From: Firmicutes bacterium UBA4996
GTDB lineage: Bacteria; Bacillota; Limnochordia; Darwinibacteriales; Darwinibacteriaceae
Assembly (NCBI GenBank): GCA_002396805.1
Contig: DGYW01000003.1
Coordinates: forward strand, 26,973-64,867
DNA: 37,895 nucleotides
Direction: 5' to 3'
Shown: in pieces, positions 24,347-32,675 of the stretch
How the letters are laid out: every line of letters begins with the position of its first letter
Position numbering within the stretch: position 1 is the stretch's first letter
The notes under the pieces: model-generated
What the model was told of the DNA's origin: nothing
Databases searched by the model: none
The model's input: the letters and a program-made list of their open reading frames with translations, nothing else
Translations under genes and position numbers: made by a program

Positions 24347-25345
24347 ATGAGAAAATCTTCTTTGCTGGTTGCCTTTCTATTGGTTTTAACACTTTCAGTT
24401 GGCGCCTTTGCTGCACCACTAATGGTCTATTCTAGTGTGGACGAAGAAAACGCGCGTGACATTCTCGCTGCTTTCACTAAGGATACTGGTATTCCAGTCC
24501 GTTTTGTTCATTTGTCTTCTGGTCCTGCTTTAGCCAGAATGGAAGCTGAAAAAGATAATCCTAGAGCAGACATCTGGATGGGTGCTCCTAGTGAGAACCA
24601 TGTTACTGCTAAGCAACGTGGCTTAACTCAACCATATTTTTCACCTAATGCTAAAGTATTAGATGCAAAATTTGTTGACGAAGAGGGTTATTGGACTTCT
24701 TTCTATATGAACCCCATGGGCGTTGCCATGAACACCGCTTGGGCCAAGAAAGCTGGCGTTGAGACTCCTGAATCCTGGCAAGATCTGCTCAAACCTGAAT
24801 TTGCTAAAGAGATTCAAATGCCGACACCTCAATCTTCCGGAACCGGATACAACCTTGTGGCCAGCTTAATCTTGGCCTGGGGCGAAGAAGAAGCGTTCAG
24901 CTATTTAAGAGAGCTAGACAAGAACATTCAAACCTACACCCAAAGTGGTACTGCCCCATCGCAAGCCGTAGCAGTGGGCGAAGCGGGTATTGGTATCCAA
25001 TTTACTCCAGCTTTCTTGAAATACATGGATGAAGGATATCCTCTCCAGCTCATCTTCCCCAAAGAAGGTGTAGGCTATGAGGCCCCAGCCATTTCCATCA
25101 TTAAGGGTGCTCCTAACCTAGAGCATGCCCAAGCTTTGGTCGACTGGCTCATCTCCTTAGAAGCTCAAAACAAATTTGGTGAGCTGAAGACCTACTTCTT
25201 CCCAGTGCACCCTCAGGCAGTAGCTGGGGAAGGCTTGCCAGCCTTTAATGAAATTCCGTTATTGGAATATGATGCAATTTGGGCCGGCGACAACCGCAAA
25301 GACATTGTTGATAAGTGGATTGACGAAGTTTTACGTGGCCAGTAA
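24347..25345 (+). CDS. ABC transporter substrate-binding protein, AfuA/FbpA-like (system 2)
   Basis: This 332-residue secreted binding protein has a signal peptide (residues 1-22, ending GAFAA), then a binding fold starting PLMVYSSVDEENARDILAAF. It parallels the system-1 protein throughout: ALARMEAE with ARMDAE, TPESWQDLLKPE with PPTSWQDLLRPE, and GTGYNLVASL with GTAYNFIATL. No FbpA-type Tyr-Tyr pair is evident, so ferric iron cannot be assumed as the ligand. The ATG follows ACGGAGGG. It is encoded first in a three-gene operon. Confidence 0.9.
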   Translation: MRKSSLLVAFLLVLTLSVGAFAAPLMVYSSVDEENARDILAAFTKDTGIPVRFVHLSSGPALARMEAEKDNPRADIWMGAPSENHVTAKQRGLTQPYFSPNAKVLDAKFVDEEGYWTSFYMNPMGVAMNTAWAKKAGVETPESWQDLLKPEFAKEIQMPTPQSSGTGYNLVASLILAWGEEEAFSYLRELDKNIQTYTQSGTAPSQAVAVGEAGIGIQFTPAFLKYMDEGYPLQLIFPKEGVGYEAPAISIIKGAPNLEHAQALVDWLISLEAQNKFGELKTYFFPVHPQAVAGEGLPAFNEIPLLEYDAIWAGDNRKDIVDKWIDEVLRGQ

Positions 25346-25352
25346 GTAAGGA

Positions 25353-25375
25353 AGGGGCCTTCGGGCCCCTCTTTT
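25353..25375 (+). terminator. Intra-operon terminator-like hairpin (system 2)
   Basis: AGGGGCC and GGCCCCT pair around a UUCG tetraloop (25360-25363) and are followed by CTTTT. It lies 7 bases after the binding-protein stop and just before the permease RBS. Confidence 0.75.
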
Positions 25376-25390
25376 GTAGGGAGGAAGCTG

Positions 25391-27106
25391 ATGAGTACTA
25401 TTTTGCTAGAAACAAAACAAAGGGGACGTCGGGTTTATCTAGAACTGCAACGTCTGGCTAAGGAACCTTGGCTAGCCTTATCGATCTTGGCTATTTTTAC
25501 TTTACTAGCACTTTTTATTGTTTTGCCCTTAGTTAAGGTTTTTCAGATGAGCTTGGCCTCTGGCGAGTCCTCGGTTGCTGGTGGGTCAGTGGCAATGTAT
25601 AAGGAAGTTTTTCAAAGCTGGTATATGCGGAAAGCATTAGTGAACAGTCTGGTTACCGGGGTCTTGTCTGCCCTCTTGGCAGTATTGGTAGGCTTTATTA
25701 TGGCCTACACCGTCACTAGGGTAAATGTTCCCTTCAAAAAATTCTTCAATTTAGTATCCATTGTTCCGGTGATCTCTCCTCCTTTCGTGAGTGCTTTGAG
25801 TATCCTTTTACTGTTTGGAAATAACGGTTTTGTCACCTATAATCTCTTGGGTATTCGCAATTTTCCCATTTACGGATTAAGGGGTTTATTAATTGCCCAG
25901 ACCATTACCTTTTTCCCTGTTGCCTATTTGTCTATGAAGGGCGTGTTGGAGGCCATTAATCCTGCTTTAGAAGATGCTGCCTTTGATTTGGGTGCCAGTC
26001 GTTGGCGAGTGTTTGGTAAAATCACTCTACCCTTGGCAGCACCAGGGATTGCCAGCGCTCTCTTGGTAATTTTCATTGAATCTTTGGCGGATTTCGGCAA
26101 TCCTCTAGTGTTGGCAGGGAGTAACTATCCTACGTTGGCAGTACAGGCGTATTTGGAAATTACGGGGATGTACAACTTGGCTGGTGGGGCCGCTTTAGCG
26201 GTAATTTTGTTAATCCCTTCAGTTAGTGCTTTTATCCTCCAAAAGTATTGGGTAAGTAAAAAAAGCTATGTGACAGTTTCAGGTAAACCCACTCGTTCTA
26301 CTGTGAAGTCTGTCAGTGGTGCCATGCAATGGATTCTTTTTGCCTTCTGCGTTGTGGTGAGTATAGTGGTTTTGGTCTTTTACGGCATTATTTTTGTAGG
26401 TGCCTTCTCGAGAGCTTGGGGCTTTGATTATAGCTTCACTTTGCGCAACTTTAGTTACGTGTGGGATGTGGGCTATAAGACTATCGTGGATACGGTTACA
26501 GTTGCCCTTGTTTCTACCCCCATTAGTGGAATTTTAGGTATGTTCATTGCCTTCTTGGTAGTCCGTCGTAACTTTATTGGCAAGGGCCTGATGGAGTTCA
26601 CATCCATGCTCAGTTTTGCCCTTCCCGGAACAGTAGTGGGTATTGGTTACATCTTGGCTTTCAACACCAAACCACTCCTATTAACGGGCACCTTGACAAT
26701 CCTCGTGGCCAACTTCGTGTTTCGCTATGTGCCTGTAGGAATTCAAAACGGTATTGCTGCCTTACACCAAATTGATCCAGGTATTGAAGAAGCAGCCACC
26801 GATCTGGGGGCAAGTTCTCAGACTGTGTTTAGACGTATTACTTTGCCTTTGATTTCACCGGCGTTTTTCTCTGGTTTGGTCTTTGCCTTTGTGAGAGCCA
26901 TGACAGCTATTAGCGCCGCGATCTTTTTAGTCTCTGCAGATTGGAACTTAATGACCGTTCAAATTTTGGCCCAAGTCAGCTCAGGCCGCCTCGGTGCAGC
27001 TGCAGCCTTTAGCTTAATACTCGTAGGTATTATTCTTGTGGCTATTTTTATTATAAGAATCTTAGTAGACCGCCTCCTTGGCGTGAAATTCGAAACAAGA
27101 TTTTAG
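25391..27106 (+). CDS. Fused ABC transporter permease, AfuB/FbpB-like (system 2)
   Basis: This 571-residue double-length permease has about 12 TM segments, with one EAA loop per half: EDAAFDLGASRWRVF followed by ITLPL (around residue 197) and EEAATDLGASSQTVF followed by ITLPL (around residue 465). It aligns by eye with the system-1 permease over its whole length, e.g. the shared QKYWVSKKSYVTVSGKP linker versus QRYWVSKKSYVTVTGKP. The ATG follows GGGAGGAAG. It is followed 15 bases later by the ATPase. Confidence 0.9.
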   Translation: MSTILLETKQRGRRVYLELQRLAKEPWLALSILAIFTLLALFIVLPLVKVFQMSLASGESSVAGGSVAMYKEVFQSWYMRKALVNSLVTGVLSALLAVLVGFIMAYTVTRVNVPFKKFFNLVSIVPVISPPFVSALSILLLFGNNGFVTYNLLGIRNFPIYGLRGLLIAQTITFFPVAYLSMKGVLEAINPALEDAAFDLGASRWRVFGKITLPLAAPGIASALLVIFIESLADFGNPLVLAGSNYPTLAVQAYLEITGMYNLAGGAALAVILLIPSVSAFILQKYWVSKKSYVTVSGKPTRSTVKSVSGAMQWILFAFCVVVSIVVLVFYGIIFVGAFSRAWGFDYSFTLRNFSYVWDVGYKTIVDTVTVALVSTPISGILGMFIAFLVVRRNFIGKGLMEFTSMLSFALPGTVVGIGYILAFNTKPLLLTGTLTILVANFVFRYVPVGIQNGIAALHQIDPGIEEAATDLGASSQTVFRRITLPLISPAFFSGLVFAFVRAMTAISAAIFLVSADWNLMTVQILAQVSSGRLGAAAAFSLILVGIILVAIFIIRILVDRLLGVKFETRF

Positions 27107-27121
27107 AGGGGGAAGTGAACA

Positions 27122-28195
27122 ATGGGCGTAGTACTAAAAAACTTACGTAAAGAATTCGAAAGTCCAGATGAAAATCGGCGGAAAGTGGTGGCAGTAGATG
27201 ATGTCTCCCTCAAAATCAAAGAAGGGGAACTGGTTACTCTCTTAGGTCCTTCTGGTTGCGGCAAGACTACTGCATTACGCATGATCTCGGGGTTTGAAAT
27301 TCCCACCGCCGGGAAAATCTTTTTCGGCGATTTAGATGTGACTAACTTACCACCTGATCGACGGGATAGTGCCATGGTGTTCCAAAATTATGCAATCTTT
27401 CCACATTTGACGGTGCAAGATAACGTGGGCTTTGGCTTGACGGTGCGTAAACTATCCAAACCGGAGATTGCCCAACGGGTAGATGCCATTTTGGATCTTG
27501 TGGGTTTGGCTGGTCTGGGTAAGCGCATGCCTGACCAACTCTCGGGCGGGCAGCAACAGCGGGTTGCTTTAGCTCGCGCCATCGTCAATGAACCTAGGGT
27601 GCTACTTTTTGACGAGCCTTTGTCAAATCTAGATGCGAAACTAAGGGAGCAAATGCGCTCGGAAATTCGTCGTATTCAACAGCATTTAGGGATTACTGCA
27701 GTCTATGTTACCCATGACCAGGCAGAGGCTATGGCCATTTCAGACCGGGTTGTGATCATGAATGAAGGGCGTATTGAACAAGAGGGAACTCCCATGGAGA
27801 TTTATAATAGGCCTACTTCTGCTTTTGTGGCTGATTTTATTGGTAAGGTAAACTTTATTGACGCCGAAGTGGTGAAATGTGTTGGTAACGCAGTAGACCT
27901 CGAGATGTGGGGTCAGGTGATCACTGTTGAGCACACCGAGCCTCTGAACCAGGGGACAAAAGTGCAAGTAGTGCTCAGACCTGAAGCGGTCCATTTAGGT
28001 GGCGAGCCAAGTTACGCCACAGGGGTGATTAGCAGTGTGGTCTATCTTGGCTCCATGGTAGAATACACAGTGTTAGTACAAGGTACCAGTATTCAGGCAG
28101 AAGTATCTTCACCTATCGAGCACGGTATTTACAATGAAGGTGATCAGGTTAGTGTCTATTTCTCGCCTAAGGTACCTCACCTTTTAGTAAAGTAG
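27122..28195 (+). CDS. ABC transporter ATP-binding protein, AfuC/PotA-like (system 2)
   Basis: This 357-residue ATPase has Walker A GPSGCGKTT (from residue 42, Lys48), signature L140SGGQQQR, Walker B with D164E165 (LLFDEPLSNLDAKLR) and H-loop THDQAEA. A TOBE-type C-terminal extension begins near residue 235. It is close to the system-1 ATPase. The ATG follows GGGGGAAG. It ends the operon ahead of a strong bidirectional hairpin. Either this or the system-1 ATPase might also serve the ATPase-less sugar importer, but that is speculative. Confidence 0.95.
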   Translation: MGVVLKNLRKEFESPDENRRKVVAVDDVSLKIKEGELVTLLGPSGCGKTTALRMISGFEIPTAGKIFFGDLDVTNLPPDRRDSAMVFQNYAIFPHLTVQDNVGFGLTVRKLSKPEIAQRVDAILDLVGLAGLGKRMPDQLSGGQQQRVALARAIVNEPRVLLFDEPLSNLDAKLREQMRSEIRRIQQHLGITAVYVTHDQAEAMAISDRVVIMNEGRIEQEGTPMEIYNRPTSAFVADFIGKVNFIDAEVVKCVGNAVDLEMWGQVITVEHTEPLNQGTKVQVVLRPEAVHLGGEPSYATGVISSVVYLGSMVEYTVLVQGTSIQAEVSSPIEHGIYNEGDQVSVYFSPKVPHLLVK

Positions 28196-28208
28196 CATAA
28201 ATGAAAAG

Positions 28209-28238
28209 ACTGCTGGCGAAGTCTTCATCGCCAGCAGT
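28209..28238. terminator. Bidirectional terminator between ABC system 2 and the GmhA-like gene
   Basis: ACTGCTGGCGA (28209-28219) pairs perfectly with TCGCCAGCAGT (28228-28238), 11 bp, with an 8-base loop. TTT follows on the plus strand and CTTTTC on the minus strand. Confidence 0.8.
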
Positions 28239-28254
28239 TTAGATCTTAAATTGT

Positions 28255-28887
28255 TTAAGCGAAAAAGGCCTGCTCTAGCAGGGCACAGAGGGTGTGGTAA
28301 ACAGCTAGATGTCGTTCTTGAATATCTGGTGTGGAGTGGTAGGGAACTCTAATGGTGACATTACAGAGTTCTTTCATCTTGCCGCCATCGGCGCCGGTGA
28401 ATCCAATTGTGACCAAACCCTTGATCTTGGCCACTCGCAAGGCGTTGAGCACATTGGCGGAATTACCGGAGGTACTCAGTCCCACTAGTACGTCACCTGG
28501 TTGACCATAGCCATACACTTGTTGAGCAAAGACCAAGTCCGCCGCTACATCGTTGGTGAACGCAGAAATGAGGGATGTCTGACTAACGAGAGAAATTGTG
28601 GGTAAGGCCCCCTGAAGATGTCGACCTAGATAGGCCCCAATCTCGCCGTATTCTCGTTCTAACAGAGCTCGTTCTTCTGTGGGTAGGGTGCGTTTGAGCA
28701 TAAAACCCTTCATTAATTCGCCCACAATGTGTTCGCTGTCGGCAGCACTGCCACCATTGCCACATACCAAGGTCTTATGGCCCTGGTCGAAGGAGTTTTT
28801 CCAAAGTTCAAAGGCCTCTCCAATCTGGGGTGCCGTGTTGGTCAGGTCAGGATACGTCGTGATTAGTTTTTGTACTAAGGGATGCAT
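28255..28887 (-). CDS. SIS-domain phosphoheptose isomerase-like protein (GmhA-like)
   Basis: This 210-residue sugar-isomerase-domain protein has LVCGNGGSAADSEHIVGEL (around residues 40-58) and LSTSGNSANVLNA, the phosphosugar-binding loops of GmhA, and a C-terminal QERHLAVYHTLC helix carrying the usual Glu/His positions. GmhA converts sedoheptulose 7-phosphate to heptose 7-phosphate. An insertion of about 15-20 residues (FMLKRTLPTEERALLEREYG) after the first loop is longer than in minimal GmhA. Transketolase, encoded nearby, makes sedoheptulose 7-phosphate, so the link is plausible. The ATG follows AAAGGAGG. The gene is divergent from the ECF gene; the 140-base gap between them shows no clear operator. 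Confidence 0.85.
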   Translation of the reverse strand: MHPLVQKLITTYPDLTNTAPQIGEAFELWKNSFDQGHKTLVCGNGGSAADSEHIVGELMKGFMLKRTLPTEERALLEREYGEIGAYLGRHLQGALPTISLVSQTSLISAFTNDVAADLVFAQQVYGYGQPGDVLVGLSTSGNSANVLNALRVAKIKGLVTIGFTGADGGKMKELCNVTIRVPYHSTPDIQERHLAVYHTLCALLEQAFFA

Positions 28888-29027
28888 TGCTGGCCTCCTT
28901 TATTTAGTGTCAGTACTACTATTCTCTTTGATGGTGAGCCGTCCTGCTATTTTTTCATGGGCGAGGGCAGGTTTTCTACCGGGAGTAGGGAAATTTCTAG
29001 CATACTATTTTCATGAGGAGGTACAAC

Positions 29028-29570
29028 GTGCGCGCACTAACACCCAAAAAAATTGTTCTAGCTAGCATGTTTATTGCCATTGGTCTAGTCTTACCCTTTT
29101 TAACCGGTCAGATCCCCCTAATTGGACAGCAGCTGTTACCCATGCATATTCCAGTATTAGTAGGTGGCTTTGTTTTAGGTGGACCAGTGGGTTCTTTGAT
29201 TGGCTTTCTTACCCCCTTGTTACGGAGTCTGATTTTTGGTATGCCACCTTTCTTTCCCAGTGCGGTGGCCATGGCTTTTGAGTTAGCTACTTATGGTTAT
29301 TTAACCGGAGCTCTGCATTCATTTTTCCCCCGCAAGAGGGCGTTCATTTACATCAATTTGCTTCTCTCCATGGTTGGTGGTCGGTTAGTCTGGGGTATGG
29401 TTAGCTTTGTACTCTATGGAATTACTGGTACTGCCTTCAGTTGGGAGATCTTTGTCGCTAGCGCCTTTGGCAGGGCTCTACCGGGGATAATCCTGCAAAT
29501 CGTGCTCATTCCCATGCTGGTGATGAGCATCTTCCCGCGTAGATACGGCCGTTCGACCCGTTCTGCTTAG
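29028..29570 (+). CDS. ECF transporter S-component-like membrane protein
   Basis: This 180-residue protein with about five to six TM segments resembles substrate-binding (S) components of energy-coupling-factor vitamin importers. It has PMHIPVLVGGFVLGGPVGSLIGFLTPLLRS (residues ~38-67; key H-I-P-V-L and G-x-x-x-G) and FPSAVAMAFELATYGYLTG. The nearest remembered relatives are PanT-like S components, but the ligand is unknown. It must work with EcfA/EcfT encoded elsewhere. The GTG at 29028 is chosen because GAGGAGGT lies 5 bases before it; the ATG at 29013 overlaps that RBS. It heads a series of same-strand genes that includes split transketolase, for which thiamine would be the cofactor precursor. 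Confidence 0.75.
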   Translation: MRALTPKKIVLASMFIAIGLVLPFLTGQIPLIGQQLLPMHIPVLVGGFVLGGPVGSLIGFLTPLLRSLIFGMPPFFPSAVAMAFELATYGYLTGALHSFFPRKRAFIYINLLLSMVGGRLVWGMVSFVLYGITGTAFSWEIFVASAFGRALPGIILQIVLIPMLVMSIFPRRYGRSTRSA

Positions 29571-29606
29571 TGGGGCTATTTTTTAGATAGAAACGAGTGA
29601 TCATTA

Positions 29607-30443
29607 GTGACAACATTGTCTACAACAGATATACAAAGGTTAGCGGACTTTGCCACAGAAATTCGAGTCGCAACTTTGCGTCAGTTTGGCACTTTAGGTT
29701 TTGGTCACATTGGTGGCGCCATGTCCATTGTGGATCTCTTGGCTGTTTTATACGGCGAAGTCATGAATATTGATCCCCAGAACCCTCACTGGGAGGATCG
29801 GGATTGGTTGGTTTTGTCGAAGGGACACGCCGGACCTGCCTTATATTCTACTCTGGCCTTAAAGGGCTATTTTTCCTTAGAAATGCTAGATACCTTAAAC
29901 AAACCAGGGACTAAACTACCTAGTCATGCAGATCGCAATCTTACTCCCGGGGTGGATATGACCACTGGTTCTTTGGGCCAAGGAATTTCCACGGGTTTAG
30001 GAGTTGCTTGGGGTAACCGTTTGGATGGTCGGTCCAACTACGTATACATCATTCTTGGTGATGGAGAGTCACAAGAGGGACAAATCTGGGAAGGAGCCCT
30101 ATTTGGAGGTAATGCGCAGCTAGCCAATTGTATTGTTTTTGTGGATTATAATAGGCAACAACTTGATGGCTATGTTGACCAAATTAATCCCTTGGGTGAT
30201 TTAGTTGCCAAGTGGGAAGCCTTTGGGTGGCATACCCAAGAGGTAGATGGTCACAACATTGCAGAGATCCACAGTTCGATTCTGAAGGCCAAGGCCGTGC
30301 AAGATCGCAGCTCTGTCATTATTCTACAAACTGTCAAGGGCAAGGGCTGCAATTTCGCTGAAGGCATCGAGTTTAACCATCATATGCGTTTTGATCAAGC
30401 TCAAATCGATGGGGCCATTGCAGCTTTGAAGGGGGTTAACTAA
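29607..30443 (+). CDS. Transketolase, N-terminal subunit
   Basis: This 278-residue half-enzyme holds the thiamine-diphosphate/metal-binding half of transketolase, which moves two-carbon units between sugar phosphates. Motifs are GHIGGAMSIVDLLAVLY, LSKGHAGPALYS, GSLGQGISTGLGVA and the TPP motif GDGESQEGQIWE with the later N of VDYNRQQLDG. The GTG start at 29607 has only a weak RBS (GAGTGAT), so the exact N-terminus is uncertain. The stop is immediately followed by the C-terminal subunit. Split transketolases serve the pentose phosphate pathway or specialised sugar routes. Confidence 0.92.
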   Translation: MTTLSTTDIQRLADFATEIRVATLRQFGTLGFGHIGGAMSIVDLLAVLYGEVMNIDPQNPHWEDRDWLVLSKGHAGPALYSTLALKGYFSLEMLDTLNKPGTKLPSHADRNLTPGVDMTTGSLGQGISTGLGVAWGNRLDGRSNYVYIILGDGESQEGQIWEGALFGGNAQLANCIVFVDYNRQQLDGYVDQINPLGDLVAKWEAFGWHTQEVDGHNIAEIHSSILKAKAVQDRSSVIILQTVKGKGCNFAEGIEFNHHMRFDQAQIDGAIAALKGVN

Positions 30444-31397
30444 ATGACCTTAACCCAGCGCGATATGAGAGATGTTTATATTGAAACCCTTTCGGAACTA
30501 GCCAAAGAAGACCAACGGATTTTGGTCTTGGATGCAGATTTGATGAATTCTAATGGAACCGCCCAATTTCTCAAGAACTTTCCCACTCGAGCCATCAATG
30601 TAGGTATCCAAGAAGCTAATATGATTGGTATAGCCGCAGGATTGGCTGCTACGGGCAAGATTCCCTTCACCCATACCTTCTCTTGTTTTAATACACGAAG
30701 GGCCTTAGATCAAATCTATATGTCAGTAGCCTATGCTAAATTTCCTGTGCGGATTGTGGGTACAGATCCAGGGATCATGGCTGCTTTTAATGGAGGCACC
30801 CACATGTCCCTAGAGGATGTGGGAGTAGTGCGGGGTATTCCTACTATGACTGTAATTGAACCGGTAGACAACGTCATGTTGCGGGCCATCTTGCCGGCAG
30901 TTGTGGACTTGCCTGGTCCAGTATATCTCCGTCTCAACCGCAAGCAACCGGAGCCGATTTACGAGGAAGGAACCAAGTTTTCCATTGGTCACGGACAAGT
31001 CCTCAGGGAAGGTACAGATGTAACAATTGTGGCCACGGGAATCATGGTTAGTGAAGCGTTGCAGGCTGCAGATCTTTTGGAGCAGCGCGGTGTTCAGGCT
31101 AGAGTGGTGAATATCTTTACTATCAAACCCATCGATGTTGAACTCATTGTACGTTCCGCCCAGGAGACCGGGGCCATTGTCACAGTGGAAAACCATAATG
31201 TATTAAACGGCTTGGGTTCTGCGGTGGCAGAGGTCTTAGGAGATCATTATCCTGTTCCCCTGGAGCGGGTAGGGATTCAAGACCTCTTTGGCGAAGTGGG
31301 GCCTGTAGATTACTTGCGTCAGCGTTTTGAGATGACAGCTGCTCACATTGCAGCCCGCACCGAACAAGTCTTGGCGCGTAAGGTGGAAAGATTTTAG
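30444..31397 (+). CDS. Transketolase, C-terminal subunit
   Basis: This 317-residue partner subunit has the pyrimidine-binding domain, with the catalytic Glu in VGIQEANMIGIAAGLA and the THTFSCFNTRRALDQIY stretch, followed by a C-terminal transketolase domain (GTDVTIVATGIMVSEALQAA, IFTIKPID). The ATG begins directly after the TAA of the N-terminal subunit gene (zero gap), so the two are translationally linked to form the α2β2 enzyme. Confidence 0.93.
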   Translation: MTLTQRDMRDVYIETLSELAKEDQRILVLDADLMNSNGTAQFLKNFPTRAINVGIQEANMIGIAAGLAATGKIPFTHTFSCFNTRRALDQIYMSVAYAKFPVRIVGTDPGIMAAFNGGTHMSLEDVGVVRGIPTMTVIEPVDNVMLRAILPAVVDLPGPVYLRLNRKQPEPIYEEGTKFSIGHGQVLREGTDVTIVATGIMVSEALQAADLLEQRGVQARVVNIFTIKPIDVELIVRSAQETGAIVTVENHNVLNGLGSAVAEVLGDHYPVPLERVGIQDLFGEVGPVDYLRQRFEMTAAHIAARTEQVLARKVERF

Positions 31398-31415
31398 ACC
31401 ATAGGAGGGTGAAGT

Positions 31416-32438
31416 GTGAAGATCACCATGGCCGAATTGGCCAAGAAATGTGGTTATTCTAAAGCCACTGTCTCCCGGGCCTTAGCAGATGATCCCAGGG
31501 TCAAACCGGAAACTAAGGCCTATATTCGAGAAATGGCTGAGAAATACAATTATCAACCCCATATGGTGGCTAGCAATTTAGCAAGGCGCCGCACAAAGAC
31601 GATTGGGCTCATGTTTCCTAAGGCACCGAGAACCATTGCGGACCCTTTTTTCTTAGAATACTTACAGGGAGTCAGTGAGACCCTGTTTGAAAGTGGCTAC
31701 AGTTTGCTAATTCCCCAAGTGCAACAGCAGCGGGTAAATGATACTCTTTCCCAGTTAATAGCCCATGCTAGAGTAGATGGGATTATTCTCACTGAACCAC
31801 GGGTTGAAGATGAGCGGATCGATTTACTCAAAGAATCGGGGGTGCCCTTCGTCTTTCTAGGTAGTACGGTCTGCAATGAAGTTTCTTGGGTAGATGGAGA
31901 CAACCGGGGCGGGGCGAAAGCAGCAGTGCTCACCCTAGGTGACTTAGGGCATAGCAGAATTGCCATTATTACGGGCGAAGCGGGACTAGTGTCCACCAAT
32001 AAGCGACTCCTAGGCTACGAACAGGCTTTAGAAGAGCTTCAGATTGAGCGGGATAACAGGTTAATCTGGCCCGGGGACTTCACCCATCTTGGGGGTTACG
32101 CGGCTGTCCAAGAACACTTGGATCTGATTGCCCAGGGAGAAGTAACTGCGATTTTTGCCAGTAATGATCTCATGGCCATTGGAGCTATGCAGGCCCTAAG
32201 AGAAGCGGGTTATGAGATTCCTGAGCAAGTGTCTGTTATGGGTTTTGACGGGATTGAGGTAGGCAAATACTTATCTCCACCTTTGACAACAGTGCAACAG
32301 CCTGTTTATCGTTTGGGCAAAGAGGTAGCCCGCGTCTTGCTAGAACTAATTGAACAAGATGGGGGGCCCATGCATCTGACCCTTCCAGTAGGGGTTGTGA
32401 ATCAAAATAATACCATCGGAAAATGTCCGGAAAGGTAG
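31416..32438 (+). CDS. LacI-family transcriptional regulator
   Basis: This 340-residue repressor-type regulator has an N-terminal helix-turn-helix (TMAELAKKCGYSKATVSRAL, residues 4-23), hinge helix HMVASNLARRRT and a periplasmic-binding-like effector domain from about residue 60 (TKTIGLMFP). The GTG start follows AGGAGGGTGA. It is within the transketolase operon, 18 bases after its end, and may respond to a sugar or sugar phosphate handled by these enzymes or by the upstream sugar importer. No matching CTxxAxCG-type operator palindrome was spotted at the operon start. Confidence 0.93.
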   Translation: MKITMAELAKKCGYSKATVSRALADDPRVKPETKAYIREMAEKYNYQPHMVASNLARRRTKTIGLMFPKAPRTIADPFFLEYLQGVSETLFESGYSLLIPQVQQQRVNDTLSQLIAHARVDGIILTEPRVEDERIDLLKESGVPFVFLGSTVCNEVSWVDGDNRGGAKAAVLTLGDLGHSRIAIITGEAGLVSTNKRLLGYEQALEELQIERDNRLIWPGDFTHLGGYAAVQEHLDLIAQGEVTAIFASNDLMAIGAMQALREAGYEIPEQVSVMGFDGIEVGKYLSPPLTTVQQPVYRLGKEVARVLLELIEQDGGPMHLTLPVGVVNQNNTIGKCPER

Positions 32439-32446
32439 GGTTCTAG

Positions 32447-32662
32447 GTGGGATCAAGAAAAAGTCAGGATAAGTGGTGGTATCTGCTAGCACTGGCTATT
32501 CTGCTCTTAGGTGTAGTCATCTTTGTGACCGCCCTATTCGAGGGGAGTGGCCCTGCTGTGTTAGGTGCACTTGTGGTTCTGTTTGTGACTATTCTTGTAG
32601 CCGTCTTTATTGTTCTGCGAACCCTTAATCGGTCGGTGCACGATCTCTTGGACAATAAATAG
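32447..32662 (+). CDS. Small two-TM membrane protein, unidentified
   Basis: This 71-residue protein begins with charged SRKSQDKW, then has two hydrophobic helices (about residues 11-30 and 36-58) and a charged tail ending LLDNK. No family recognised. The GTG start follows AAAGGTAGGG and lies 9 bases after the LacI gene; the downstream PHP gene starts 13 bases later, so it is part of the same operon. Confidence 0.65.
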   Translation: MGSRKSQDKWWYLLALAILLLGVVIFVTALFEGSGPAVLGALVVLFVTILVAVFIVLRTLNRSVHDLLDNK

Positions 32663-32675
32663 GAGTGGTCTGACA

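Noticed and set aside
29001..29007. CATACTA before the ECF gene as a sigma-F/G -10 element
   Set aside because: The -10 match is perfect, but no matching -35 was found 17-18 bases upstream and the gene has no sporulation link.
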